A DNA stretch of 5,585 bases from Dehalococcoidia bacterium (GTDB lineage: Bacteria > Chloroflexota > Dehalococcoidia > Tepidiformales > Tepidiformaceae). The notes under the pieces were generated by a model, which was not told the origin of the DNA, ran no database searches, and saw only the letters and a list, made by a program, of their open reading frames with translations. Below, one piece after another: positions 1 to 4,908 of this stretch. How positions within the stretch are numbered: the stretch's first letter is position 1; every line of letters begins with the position of its first letter. Both the position numbers and the translations under genes were made by a program. The stretch lies in NCBI GenBank assembly GCA_007126855.1, contig SLAK01000214.1, forward strand, positions 1 to 5,585, written 5' to 3'.

Positions 1-32
1 CCTTGCAAAGGGAGAGGGCCGGGGTGAGGGTT
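1..32 (+). repeat. Dispersed-type repeat, copy A (cut by window start)
   Basis: The visible part starts with a small hairpin (CCTT-GCA-AAGG, 1-11) and continues through a G-rich tract to GGGTGAGGGTT (22-32). The same design recurs at 86-116 in the same orientation: a hairpin around an AGGGA arm, then a G-rich stretch, then the identical 11-base end. I recall GGGAGAGGGCCGGGGTGAGGG-like sequences as common dispersed intergenic repeats in GC-rich bacteria, but this was not searched. The left end is missing. Confidence 0.55.
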
Positions 33-41
33 CGTTACCCT

Positions 42-68
42 GCCGCGATGTTCATCCCTCATCGTGGC
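42..68. repeat. Inverted repeat / hairpin between the two repeat copies
   Basis: GCCGCGATG (42-50) pairs with CATCGTGGC (60-68) through nine pairs, one of them G-U, around a nine-base loop. There is no following T-run on either strand, so it is not a classical intrinsic terminator. It could be part of a composite intergenic repeat, or a transcript-end structure for the lipoprotein gene that reads toward it. Confidence 0.45.
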
Positions 69-85
69 GCCCCGCCATGTCGACG

Positions 86-116
86 CTCCCTCGGCAAGGG
101 AACGAGGGTGAGGGTT
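86..116 (+). repeat. Dispersed-type repeat, copy B
   Basis: TCCCT (87-91) and AGGGA (97-101) form a five-pair stem with loop CGGCA. This is followed by an AACGA linker and then GGGTGAGGGTT (106-116), identical to the end of the copy at 1-32. The copy is shorter and more diverged than copy A in the middle. It lies in the non-coding stretch downstream of the lipoprotein gene, with no gene inside it. Confidence 0.55.
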
Positions 117-164
117 TGGCGTCCCGCTGTGCCGACTCTTCACCCGTTTTTCGCGACACGAAGC

Positions 165-869
165 TCAAGTCTCCTCGGGCGGTGGCGGCGGGTCCGTCCC
201 ATCGAACGCCGCATCGACGTACTCCAGCTTTCGTTCCGCCAGCCCGATAGTCCGCTCCACATCCTGCGTTCCGTCCAAACCGTTCTCGACCACGGCGTGC
301 ACCAGCCGCCCCGTCCGGAAGCACACCACCGTCTCCACCGCAATCCCCAGCGTCCCTGTATCCCTCCGGTGGAAAAAGCCCGCCGATTCGTCAGCCACAT
401 GCGGCACATCGAAGGGGTCCAGCGGCCGGTCATCGCCGATCAGCAGCCCGCAGGCACGCAGGCTAATCGCGTTGGATGCCGCTTCCGCATCCTGGTAGAT
501 CGTCGCGTGCGACTCCACCTGGAACACCTTTCCGAGGTTCCGCATCGGGTCGTCCCACGAATACAACGCAAGGTGGCCCAGCACGCGTCCCTGCGCCTCG
601 AACTGGCCCAGCCTCTGCTCCGGTTCGATGAACGGGTCCTGCCGCGCAAAAATCTCCGCCCAATCCTCGTTGTCGAACGCGTCCGAAACTGCCAGCACCA
701 TGCCCTCGAACGGCATATCCTCTTCGCCGAGCTGCATGATCGGCAGGTCAAACTCCTCGTCATCGATGTCCACCGGGTAGCTTCGCGAATCGCCGCCGCA
801 CGCACCAAGCACCAGCGCGGATGCAACTATCAGCGCGAAAACGCCGTGGCGAAAGCGGGCATCGTTCAT
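165..869 (-). CDS. Predicted secreted lipoprotein of unknown function
   Basis: This encodes a 234-residue protein with a clear type II signal peptide. It has a short basic N-terminus (R5, R7, H8), a hydrophobic core (about residues 9-22), and lipobox L21-G22-A23-C24 followed by GGDS. It should therefore be processed at C24 and anchored in a membrane, facing outward. The mature part is acidic, with an Asp/Glu-rich segment just after the anchor (about 35-55), and ends in a proline run (PPPPP) before EET. Residues 57-230 look like a folded domain with no motif I recognise. Two cysteines (about residues 139 and 182) could pair. The ATG at 869 is the start that places the signal sequence correctly. 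It has no Shine-Dalgarno sequence, and a TAGTAT box ends six bases before it, suggesting a leaderless mRNA. It is divergent from the operon starting at 970. Function is unassigned; lipoprotein status is well supported. Confidence 0.85.
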   Translation of the reverse strand: MNDARFRHGVFALIVASALVLGACGGDSRSYPVDIDDEEFDLPIMQLGEEDMPFEGMVLAVSDAFDNEDWAEIFARQDPFIEPEQRLGQFEAQGRVLGHLALYSWDDPMRNLGKVFQVESHATIYQDAEAASNAISLRACGLLIGDDRPLDPFDVPHVADESAGFFHRRDTGTLGIAVETVVCFRTGRLVHAVVENGLDGTQDVERTIGLAERKLEYVDAAFDGTDPPPPPEET

Positions 870-875
870 GCGCGC

Positions 876-881
876 ATACTA
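876..881 (-). promoter_or_regulatory. Candidate -10 box for the lipoprotein gene (leaderless)
   Basis: TAGTAT on the minus strand (four of six matches to TATAAT) lies six bases before the ATG at 869, so transcription would begin at or next to the start codon. At 17-base spacing the -35 region reads TCCACC (899-904), only three of six. The lack of any GGAGG-like sequence before the ATG agrees with a leaderless transcript. Confidence 0.35.
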
Positions 882-932
882 GCCGATCCCGCAACGCCGG
901 TGGACCGAGGCGCGCCCCGCCCAAGGGGCAGG

Positions 933-962
933 TAGAATGACCGCGCACTACAATCCGGAGGG
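933..962 (+). promoter_or_regulatory. Candidate -10 box and ribosome binding site of the SnoaL/kinase operon
   Basis: TAGAAT (933-938) is a good -10 match (five of six). It is followed by a short leader and GGAGGG (957-962), seven bases before the ATG at 970. No -35 match is visible at the usual distance (GC-only sequence). The Shine-Dalgarno sequence fixes the start at 970 rather than the in-frame ATG at 937, which would lie inside the promoter. The region 870-932 is shared with the divergent lipoprotein promoter. Confidence 0.45.
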
Positions 963-969
963 ACACACC

Positions 970-1359
970 ATGCCACTCACCGCAGACGATCGCCTGGACA
1001 TCCAGGATCTCTACGGCCGCTACAATCACGCCATCGATTTCGGCGACGCCGAAGGCTGGGCTGCCTGCTTCACCGCCGATGGCGTGTTCAGCTCCGCCCA
1101 GGGCTCCTTTTCCGGCCCCGAGCAACTGGCTGCCTTCGCAAAGGGATATGCCGACAACATCAAGGGCCGCCACTGGGTGAGCAACCTGGTCATCGAAGCC
1201 GACGGCGACGGCGCCAAAGCCAAATGCTACCTGGTCCTCTACAGGCTTGGCGGCGAAGGAGGGCCGTCCATCCTCACCACCGGCGTGTACAACGATGTCC
1301 TGGTGCGCGACGGCGGCGCCTGGCGTTTCAAGTCCCGCACCGTCACCGCGGACGCCTGA
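970..1359 (+). CDS. SnoaL-like / NTF2-fold protein
   Basis: This 129-residue protein has the size and signature of SnoaL_4-type members of the NTF2-like superfamily. It has an N-terminal helix with a DLYGRYNHAID pattern (residues 13-23), then GDAEGWAACFTADGVF (25-40). A conserved-looking RHWVSNLVIE strand (67-76) follows, then two more strands ending in the WRFKSRTV segment (118-125). Polar residues usual for the pocket of this fold are present (Y15, Y18, H20, D23, D37, H68). The family covers small dehydratases, cyclases, isomerases and non-enzymatic binding domains, so the substrate cannot be named. It is expected to be cytoplasmic, with no signal sequence. The ATG at 970 follows GGAGGG at good spacing. 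It is the first gene of a tight cluster with a small membrane protein and glycerate kinase. A role in the same pathway is possible but not shown. Confidence 0.85.
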   Translation: MPLTADDRLDIQDLYGRYNHAIDFGDAEGWAACFTADGVFSSAQGSFSGPEQLAAFAKGYADNIKGRHWVSNLVIEADGDGAKAKCYLVLYRLGGEGGPSILTTGVYNDVLVRDGGAWRFKSRTVTADA

Positions 1360-1366
1360 CCTTCCT

Positions 1367-1546
1367 TTGCGCCTGCCAATCCTCCAGGTCCTGGTCGTCA
1401 TCGCCGTGGTTACCGCGATCGCGGCCTTCATTTTCCGGTCGCAGCGCGCCCGGGGCATGTACGACTTTGTCCTCAAGCTCGCCTACGCCTATATCATCGC
1501 CATCATCATCCTGGCCGTCTTCCGCGTCGGCCAGATGGTCCTCTAA
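1367..1546 (+). CDS. Small two-helix membrane protein
   Basis: This encodes a 59-residue protein read from a TTG start seven bases after the stop of the SnoaL-like gene and ending three bases before the glycerate kinase ATG. It has two hydrophobic helices, at about residues 4-23 and 34-54. A short basic loop (RSQRARG, 24-30) separates them, suggesting the loop is cytoplasmic with both ends outside. There is no Shine-Dalgarno sequence, so it probably relies on coupling to the upstream gene. The only other visible starts in this frame lie inside the SnoaL-like gene. The position, spacing and clean two-helix pattern argue that it is real. I do not recognise a family. It could be a membrane anchor or a modulator of a neighbouring protein, but nothing in the sequence says which. 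The exact start is uncertain (TTG 1367 or CTG 1373). Confidence 0.6.
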   Translation: MRLPILQVLVVIAVVTAIAAFIFRSQRARGMYDFVLKLAYAYIIAIIILAVFRVGQMVL

Positions 1547-1549
1547 GCC

Positions 1550-2638
1550 ATGCGCGTCCTCGTAGCCCCGCAGGAATTCAAGGGCAGCCTTTCCGCCCTC
1601 CAGGCCGCCGAAAGCATCGCGAGCGGCGCCCGCCGGGCCGTGCCCTCCGCCGATATCGATCTCCTGCCGCTGTCTGACGGCGGCCCCGGCTTCCTCCAGG
1701 CGCTCCACGCCGCAATCGACGGGGCCTTCCACCAGGTCGAAGCCCGCGATGCGCTGCGCCGGCCCGTCACCGCCTCCATCTTGCAGGCCGGCAACACCGT
1801 CTTCGTCGAGGCGGCCGAGGCGAATGGCCTCTGGCGTCTCCATACTGATGAACTCGACCCGCTTAATGCCGGCACGGAAGGCGTCGGCGACCTCTTGCTG
1901 GCGGCGGCAAAGCTCGCCCCGGCACGCATCGTCATCGGCGTCGGTGGCAGTGCCACCAGCGACGGCGGCGCCGGCATGGCTCGCGCCCTTGGCGCCCGCT
2001 TCACCGGCATGGACGGCGCTGAGCTCCGGCCGGGCGCGGCGCCGCTCGCGGACCTGGTGCGCGTTGACTGGCAACGCCCTGCTCTGTTCGAAGGCATCGA
2101 TATCATCGTCGCCACGGATGTGGAGAATCCGCTCCTCGGCCCCGAGGGCGCGGCCCACGTCTACGGCCCCCAAAAGGGCGCGAACCCCCAACAGGTCGAC
2201 CAGCTCGAAGCCGCGCTCTTCCGGTATGCCACCACGCTCCGCCGCGCCTTCGCGGTCGATGTCGCCTTCATGCCCGGCGCGGGTGCTGCCGGCGGACTCG
2301 CGGCCGGGCTCATCGCCTTCCTGGGAGCCCGGGTCGAAAGCGGCTTCGATGTTGTCGCGGATGCCACGGATCTACGCGGTCGCGTCGAGCAAGCGGAGCT
2401 GGTGCTCACCGGCGAAGGCAGCTACGACGCGCAATCCGCCATGGGCAAGGTCACCGGCCGCGTCCAGCGCATGGCAGAGGAGGCCGGCCGCCGCTGCATC
2501 ATCCTCGCCGGCCGCGCCGATGACGCCGGCGAAGACGTCCATACGCTGAGCTCGATCGAAACTGACACGGAACGCGCCATTGCCAACGCGTCCGGCCTGC
2601 TCGAACAGCTCGCTGAAGCCGTCCTCAGTCCTCGTTGA
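1550..2638 (+). CDS. Glycerate kinase (PF02595 / GarK-GlxK type)
   Basis: This encodes a 362-residue ATP-dependent kinase for D-glycerate. GarK and GlxK of E. coli, in the same family, make 2-phosphoglycerate, which enters lower glycolysis. Family landmarks appear in order: APQEFKGSLSA (residues 6-16), PLSDGGPGF (40-48), GVGGSATSDGGAGM (130-143), ATDVENPLLGPEGAA (188-202), GPQKGA (206-211), PGAGAAGG (242-249), GFDVV (265-269) and TGEGSYDAQSAMGK (287-300). The length is close to the usual 370-380. The conserved glycines and acidic residues are intact, so it should be active. The ATG at 1550 lies three bases after the stop of the small membrane gene without a Shine-Dalgarno sequence, consistent with translational coupling. 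Its 3' end overlaps the convergent CitE-like gene by 14 bases, leaving no room for a terminator before that gene. Family assignment is firm; whether 2- or 3-phosphoglycerate is made cannot be read directly. Confidence 0.95.
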   Translation: MRVLVAPQEFKGSLSALQAAESIASGARRAVPSADIDLLPLSDGGPGFLQALHAAIDGAFHQVEARDALRRPVTASILQAGNTVFVEAAEANGLWRLHTDELDPLNAGTEGVGDLLLAAAKLAPARIVIGVGGSATSDGGAGMARALGARFTGMDGAELRPGAAPLADLVRVDWQRPALFEGIDIIVATDVENPLLGPEGAAHVYGPQKGANPQQVDQLEAALFRYATTLRRAFAVDVAFMPGAGAAGGLAAGLIAFLGARVESGFDVVADATDLRGRVEQAELVLTGEGSYDAQSAMGKVTGRVQRMAEEAGRRCIILAGRADDAGEDVHTLSSIETDTERAIANASGLLEQLAEAVLSPR

Positions 2639-3446
2639 ATTCCAGCGTCTGCGCCGCTTTGCGTGCCGCGTGCGCGTCCACGATTTCATTACCGAGCCGT
2701 GCGACCCACGCTCCCTCCGCCCGCGCTGCCTGGTAGGCGTCGCGATGCCGCTGAGCCCGCTTCCGCGCCCCGGGCGGCGGCGAGAATACAGCGTTCGCCG
2801 TCTCGGCATACCGTGGTTCCGCGATAATCGCACCGGCGAAGCCATGCTGCGCAAGGAAGCGCATCTCCAGGCCGCTCGACACCACGAGCGGCAGTCGGTC
2901 GAAGGCCCGCGCCGCCGCCACGACCGCCCCGCGCGCATACGCGAGCCGCGGCCCGTTTTCCTCCGGCCGCGCCCCGGTATCCTTTGCATAAGCGTCGCCA
3001 TCGAACACGAGCCCCGCGCACCGCGGCGCCGCATCGACAATCTCTGCCGCCCGCAGCAGGCCCCGAGCCGTGTCGATCACCGGGAACACACGGACCGCCC
3101 CCGGTTCAATGTCTCGTTGCAGTTCGAGTTCGCGCAGCATCACCGCCGTGTCGCGCACATCCTGCGGGTCCACGCAGTGGGGTAGCAGCACAGCCGCCAG
3201 CGCCGGCGAAACGATGTGCTCCAGGTCCTCTCGTAGCAGATGTGTCCGCGGGTGGTTCACCCGCACCAGCGCAAGTTTCCTCGATTCGGCGATGCGGCCG
3301 ATGGCCTGGTTCGCGGCTGTCCGTGCATCGTCCACTGCGACCGATGCGTCCCCTACGTTCAGCAGCACGCCATCGACCGCTGATGCCAGCACATCTTCGC
3401 CGGGTTGCCCACCTGCCGCGCACCAGACGATGCTCCGTAGCCGCAC
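2625..3446 (-). CDS. CitE-like (HpcH/HpaI aldolase superfamily) protein with altered active site
   Basis: This 273-residue protein starts at GTG 3446, chosen because GGGAGG lies seven bases before it. The longer open frame back to 3635 overlaps the DinB gene and looks non-coding. The order of CitE-like TIM-barrel landmarks is visible: RSIVW (4-8), a DGVLLNVGDA segment (25-34) where family members usually have a DLED-type motif, and LVRVN (60-64). These are followed by a VLLPH segment (86-90; usually LPK), PVIDTARGL (122-130; usually an ETxxG with a metal-binding Glu), LVFDGDAYAKDTG (146-158), GFAGAIIAEP (202-211; usually a GK...HP motif) and NAVFSPP (218-224). Overall fold similarity is good, but the Glu, Lys, metal-site Asp and HP positions are changed. 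It may be a diverged lyase or a non-catalytic relative. It is probably co-transcribed with the DinB-like gene 53 bases upstream. No substrate is assigned. Confidence 0.8.
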   Translation of the reverse strand: MRLRSIVWCAAGGQPGEDVLASAVDGVLLNVGDASVAVDDARTAANQAIGRIAESRKLALVRVNHPRTHLLREDLEHIVSPALAAVLLPHCVDPQDVRDTAVMLRELELQRDIEPGAVRVFPVIDTARGLLRAAEIVDAAPRCAGLVFDGDAYAKDTGARPEENGPRLAYARGAVVAAARAFDRLPLVVSSGLEMRFLAQHGFAGAIIAEPRYAETANAVFSPPPGARKRAQRHRDAYQAARAEGAWVARLGNEIVDAHAARKAAQTLEFNED

Positions 3447-3499
3447 TACCGTGCCTCCCTGGTTACGCCGGCTCGCGCTCCCACGCTGCTCGGCCGCAC

Positions 3500-4039
3500 C
3501 TATTCCTGCCCCCCGATGTAGCCGCCCACCACCAGCGGGCGCGGCTGCAAGGCCGCGAGATGCACGTCCTGCCGTAGCCCCATGATTCCCTGCAGGTGAT
3601 CCAGTACGTGGCGGTACATCAACTCGGCCAGCCACTGGCAGCTCAACGGCCCCCAGCGCGTGTCCGTCCGAAGCCGCGTCCAGGTCACGTCGTCCATCTG
3701 CCGGAAGATCGTCAGCTCCTCGTCGCGGATCCGCGCGATGTCATCCAGGATCGCGCTCACCGGCTCCTCCCGGTCGTAACGGTGCTCGTGCCATTCGCGC
3801 CGGTTGTAGTCCAGCGGGTCGAGCATGTCCGGCACCGTCGCCCAGCGGAGAAGCGGCAGGTACACCTCTTTCTCCATGTCGCGCAGGTGGGCCAGGTGCT
3901 CGTGGATCGACCACTCGTCGTCTGCAGGCTTGTAATGCAGTTCGTCGCGGGTCGGGCCGCGCACAGCCCACGACAGGTCTTCGGTTGCCAGGCGGAGCCG
4001 CGTCACAAGCTCCGTGCGGTATGCCGACGTCTCGCTCAT
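3500..4039 (-). CDS. DinB-like (DinB_2) four-helix metal-binding protein
   Basis: This 179-residue protein matches the DinB/YfiT-like bundle. It has an early helix followed by a WSIHEHLAHLRDME segment (43-56), a central linker rich in Trp/His/Arg (82-90), and a late YRHVLDHLQ helix (142-150). The three histidines expected to bind a divalent metal are H51 in the first motif and H144-x3-H148 in the second, all present. Family members include thiol-dependent transferases (bacillithiol or mycothiol) and many of unknown role, so only the fold is assigned. The ATG at 4039 has GGAGG (4046-4050) six bases upstream, which decides it over an out-of-frame ATG at 4052. A near-consensus TATACT promoter lies upstream. 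The CitE-like gene follows 53 bases downstream on the same strand, suggesting an operon. The tail after residue 160 is short and unremarkable. Confidence 0.88.
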   Translation of the reverse strand: MSETSAYRTELVTRLRLATEDLSWAVRGPTRDELHYKPADDEWSIHEHLAHLRDMEKEVYLPLLRWATVPDMLDPLDYNRREWHEHRYDREEPVSAILDDIARIRDEELTIFRQMDDVTWTRLRTDTRWGPLSCQWLAELMYRHVLDHLQGIMGLRQDVHLAALQPRPLVVGGYIGGQE

Positions 4040-4089
4040 CTGGAGCCTCCATGCGAAGCGGGGATTCGCGCCCGGAAAGGCCTGCTCGA

Positions 4090-4118
4090 AGTATAGAGAC
4101 GCAACCGCTCGCTGGATA
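4090..4118 (-). promoter_or_regulatory. Promoter of the DinB-like / CitE-like operon
   Basis: TATACT on the minus strand (4095-4090) matches the -10 consensus at five of six positions. With a 17-base spacer the -35 is TATCCA (4118-4113), a weak three of six. The predicted start is near 4083, giving a leader of about 44 bases that contains the GGAGG site. It sits in the 96-base gap between the DinB-like and FmdB-like genes. Confidence 0.5.
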
Positions 4119-4135
4119 CCGCTTACGCCGATGAT

Positions 4136-4432
4136 CTATTCCGGAGGTAAATCTTTGGAAAGCGAATCGTAACGCCGGGCGTGCACGTCGACATCCGGCG
4201 TCGTGCCCATCGCCGCGTCCACTTCCTTGCCATATTTGGCTTCCGCCTCTGTTACCTGGTCCTGGAAGGTCCGGTGCTGCGCGAACAGGCTTGGCGCGCG
4301 CTGCATCACGGTGCCCCGCTTCTTCGTCGCATCACAGCGGCACATCGGGGCCTTCACTTCCGAACGCAGCGAGCGCACGAACACTTCTTCGATCCGCTCG
4401 CATTTGGGACATCGATATTCGTAGACCGGCAT
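4136..4432 (-). CDS. FmdB-type zinc-ribbon protein
   Basis: This 98-residue protein begins MPVYEYRCPKCERIEEVFV, the hallmark of the FmdB/CxxC_CxxC_SSSS regulatory zinc-ribbon family. The first knuckle is C8-x2-C11. The second half is unusual: instead of a CPxC pair there is C31-R-C33, one residue short of the normal spacing, followed by a basic KKRG turn and MQRAPSLF. The C-terminal half (about 52-98) is a charged, helix-prone tail not typical of the short core family. The ATG at 4432 is chosen because the family motif starts exactly there. The frame stays open upstream to 4648, and an alternative GTG at 4519 would add 29 residues that instead look like the tail of the broken antitoxin gene. 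No Shine-Dalgarno sequence is visible, and a promoter-like pair places transcription start at the ATG. The molecular role is unknown; the family was first linked to regulation of formamidase and amidase genes. Confidence 0.78.
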   Translation of the reverse strand: MPVYEYRCPKCERIEEVFVRSLRSEVKAPMCRCDATKKRGTVMQRAPSLFAQHRTFQDQVTEAEAKYGKEVDAAMGTTPDVDVHARRYDSLSKDLPPE

Positions 4433-4439
4433 GAGCGCC

Positions 4440-4468
4440 AGCGTAGCTGTTCTCAGCCCGCCCGTGAA
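4440..4468 (-). promoter_or_regulatory. Candidate promoter of the FmdB-like gene (leaderless)
   Basis: On the minus strand TTCACG (4468-4463, four of six matches to TTGACA) and TACGCT (4445-4440, four of six) are separated by exactly 17 bases. The -10 box ends seven bases before the ATG at 4432, so the message would start at or beside the start codon. The promoter lies within sequence that would be coding if the antitoxin frame were repaired. Confidence 0.4.
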
Positions 4469-4535
4469 GCCACCTCGTTTTTTGTGTTGGGCCCTGCCGC
4501 TGGCGCCCCTCGGAGTCACTTGTCTCCTGATTGCT

Positions 4536-4811
4536 TCACCGGTCTGCCGCTCGGCTTTGCGAAGCTCGTAGCCGGACTGCAGATTCAGCCAGAACTGCGG
4601 CGTTGTCCCCAGAATACCGCCCCAGCCGGAGGGCAGTGTCTGCCGTAATTACCTGCGACCCATGGACGATCTCGTTGACGCGCCGCGGCGGCACGCTGAT
4701 GTCCTTTGCCAGCCGGTACTGGCTCAACCCGAGCGGCTTCAAGAACTCCTCAAGCAGAACGTACCCCGGGTGCACAAGCGGTGCATATGAGAAACGTGGG
4801 TGATCCGGCAT
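4536..4811 (-). pseudogene. HigA/VapI-family antitoxin, frameshifted, no adjacent toxin
   Basis: The open frame from ATG 4811 gives 91 residues (a TTG at 4817 would add two). It carries the HigA-family signature: HPGYVLLEEFLKPLGLSQYRLA (14-35), a Cro/C1-type helix-turn-helix, PPRRVNEIVHG (41-51), and ITADTALRLGRY (55-66). After S67-G68 the frame departs from the family. Dropping one G from the GGGG run (plus-strand cccc, 4607-4610) restores the expected continuation, TTPQFWLNLQSGYELRKAER, then IRRQVTPRG. So a one-base insertion has shifted the last third of the gene. HigA antitoxins bind a RelE/ParE-like HigB toxin and repress the operon. The toxin gene would normally lie just upstream, but only 97 bases separate this gene from the divergent regulator. 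The DNA-binding part is intact, so the truncated protein might still bind DNA. Sequencing error at the homopolymer is the main alternative. Confidence 0.75.
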
Positions 4812-4841
4812 CGCCAATCACCGTGAATCTCGGGGGGATCG

Positions 4842-4859
4842 ATGTGACCAGAGTCACAT
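4842..4859. promoter_or_regulatory. CRP-type palindromic operator in the divergent intergenic region
   Basis: ATGTGAC-CAGA-GTCACAT is a perfect 18-base inverted repeat (seven-base arms). It contains the exact CRP half-sites TGTGA-N6-TCACA (4843-4858). It is centred about 58 bases before the ATG of the Crp/Fnr-family gene at 4909 and about 39 bases before the antitoxin ATG at 4811, so it could act on either gene. No strong -10 box is visible on either side, which would fit an activator-dependent or repressed promoter. Binding by the adjacent regulator is an inference. Confidence 0.7.
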
Positions 4860-4908
4860 TCAGCATCTGTCCCTTCGATTCATCGTTGCTCCGTAGGAGA
4901 TAAAAGGG

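Noticed and set aside
914..929. GCCCC...GGGGC hairpin in the lipoprotein/SnoaL intergenic region
   Set aside because: A five-pair stem in very GC-rich sequence is expected by chance. It has no T-run and is upstream of promoters, so it is not a terminator.
3..935. Long plus-strand open frame opposite the lipoprotein gene
   Set aside because: It is the antisense shadow of a gene with a clear lipobox. Its product is Arg/His/Pro-rich with no domain, as expected from an open antisense frame in GC-rich DNA.
1343..2191. Minus-strand 282-codon frame across the membrane-protein and kinase genes
   Set aside because: The opposite strand encodes an unmistakable glycerate kinase. The antisense product is low-complexity and Ala/Gly/Glu-rich, without family motifs.
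3447..3635. N-terminal extension of the CitE-like frame
   Set aside because: It overlaps the DinB-like gene and its sequence is Gly/Ala/Arg-rich noise. The GTG at 3446 has a well-placed GGGAGG.
4832..4837. G6 run between the palindrome and the antitoxin start as a phase-variation tract
   Set aside because: Six bases is short for phase variation and it lies outside any supported coding frame.
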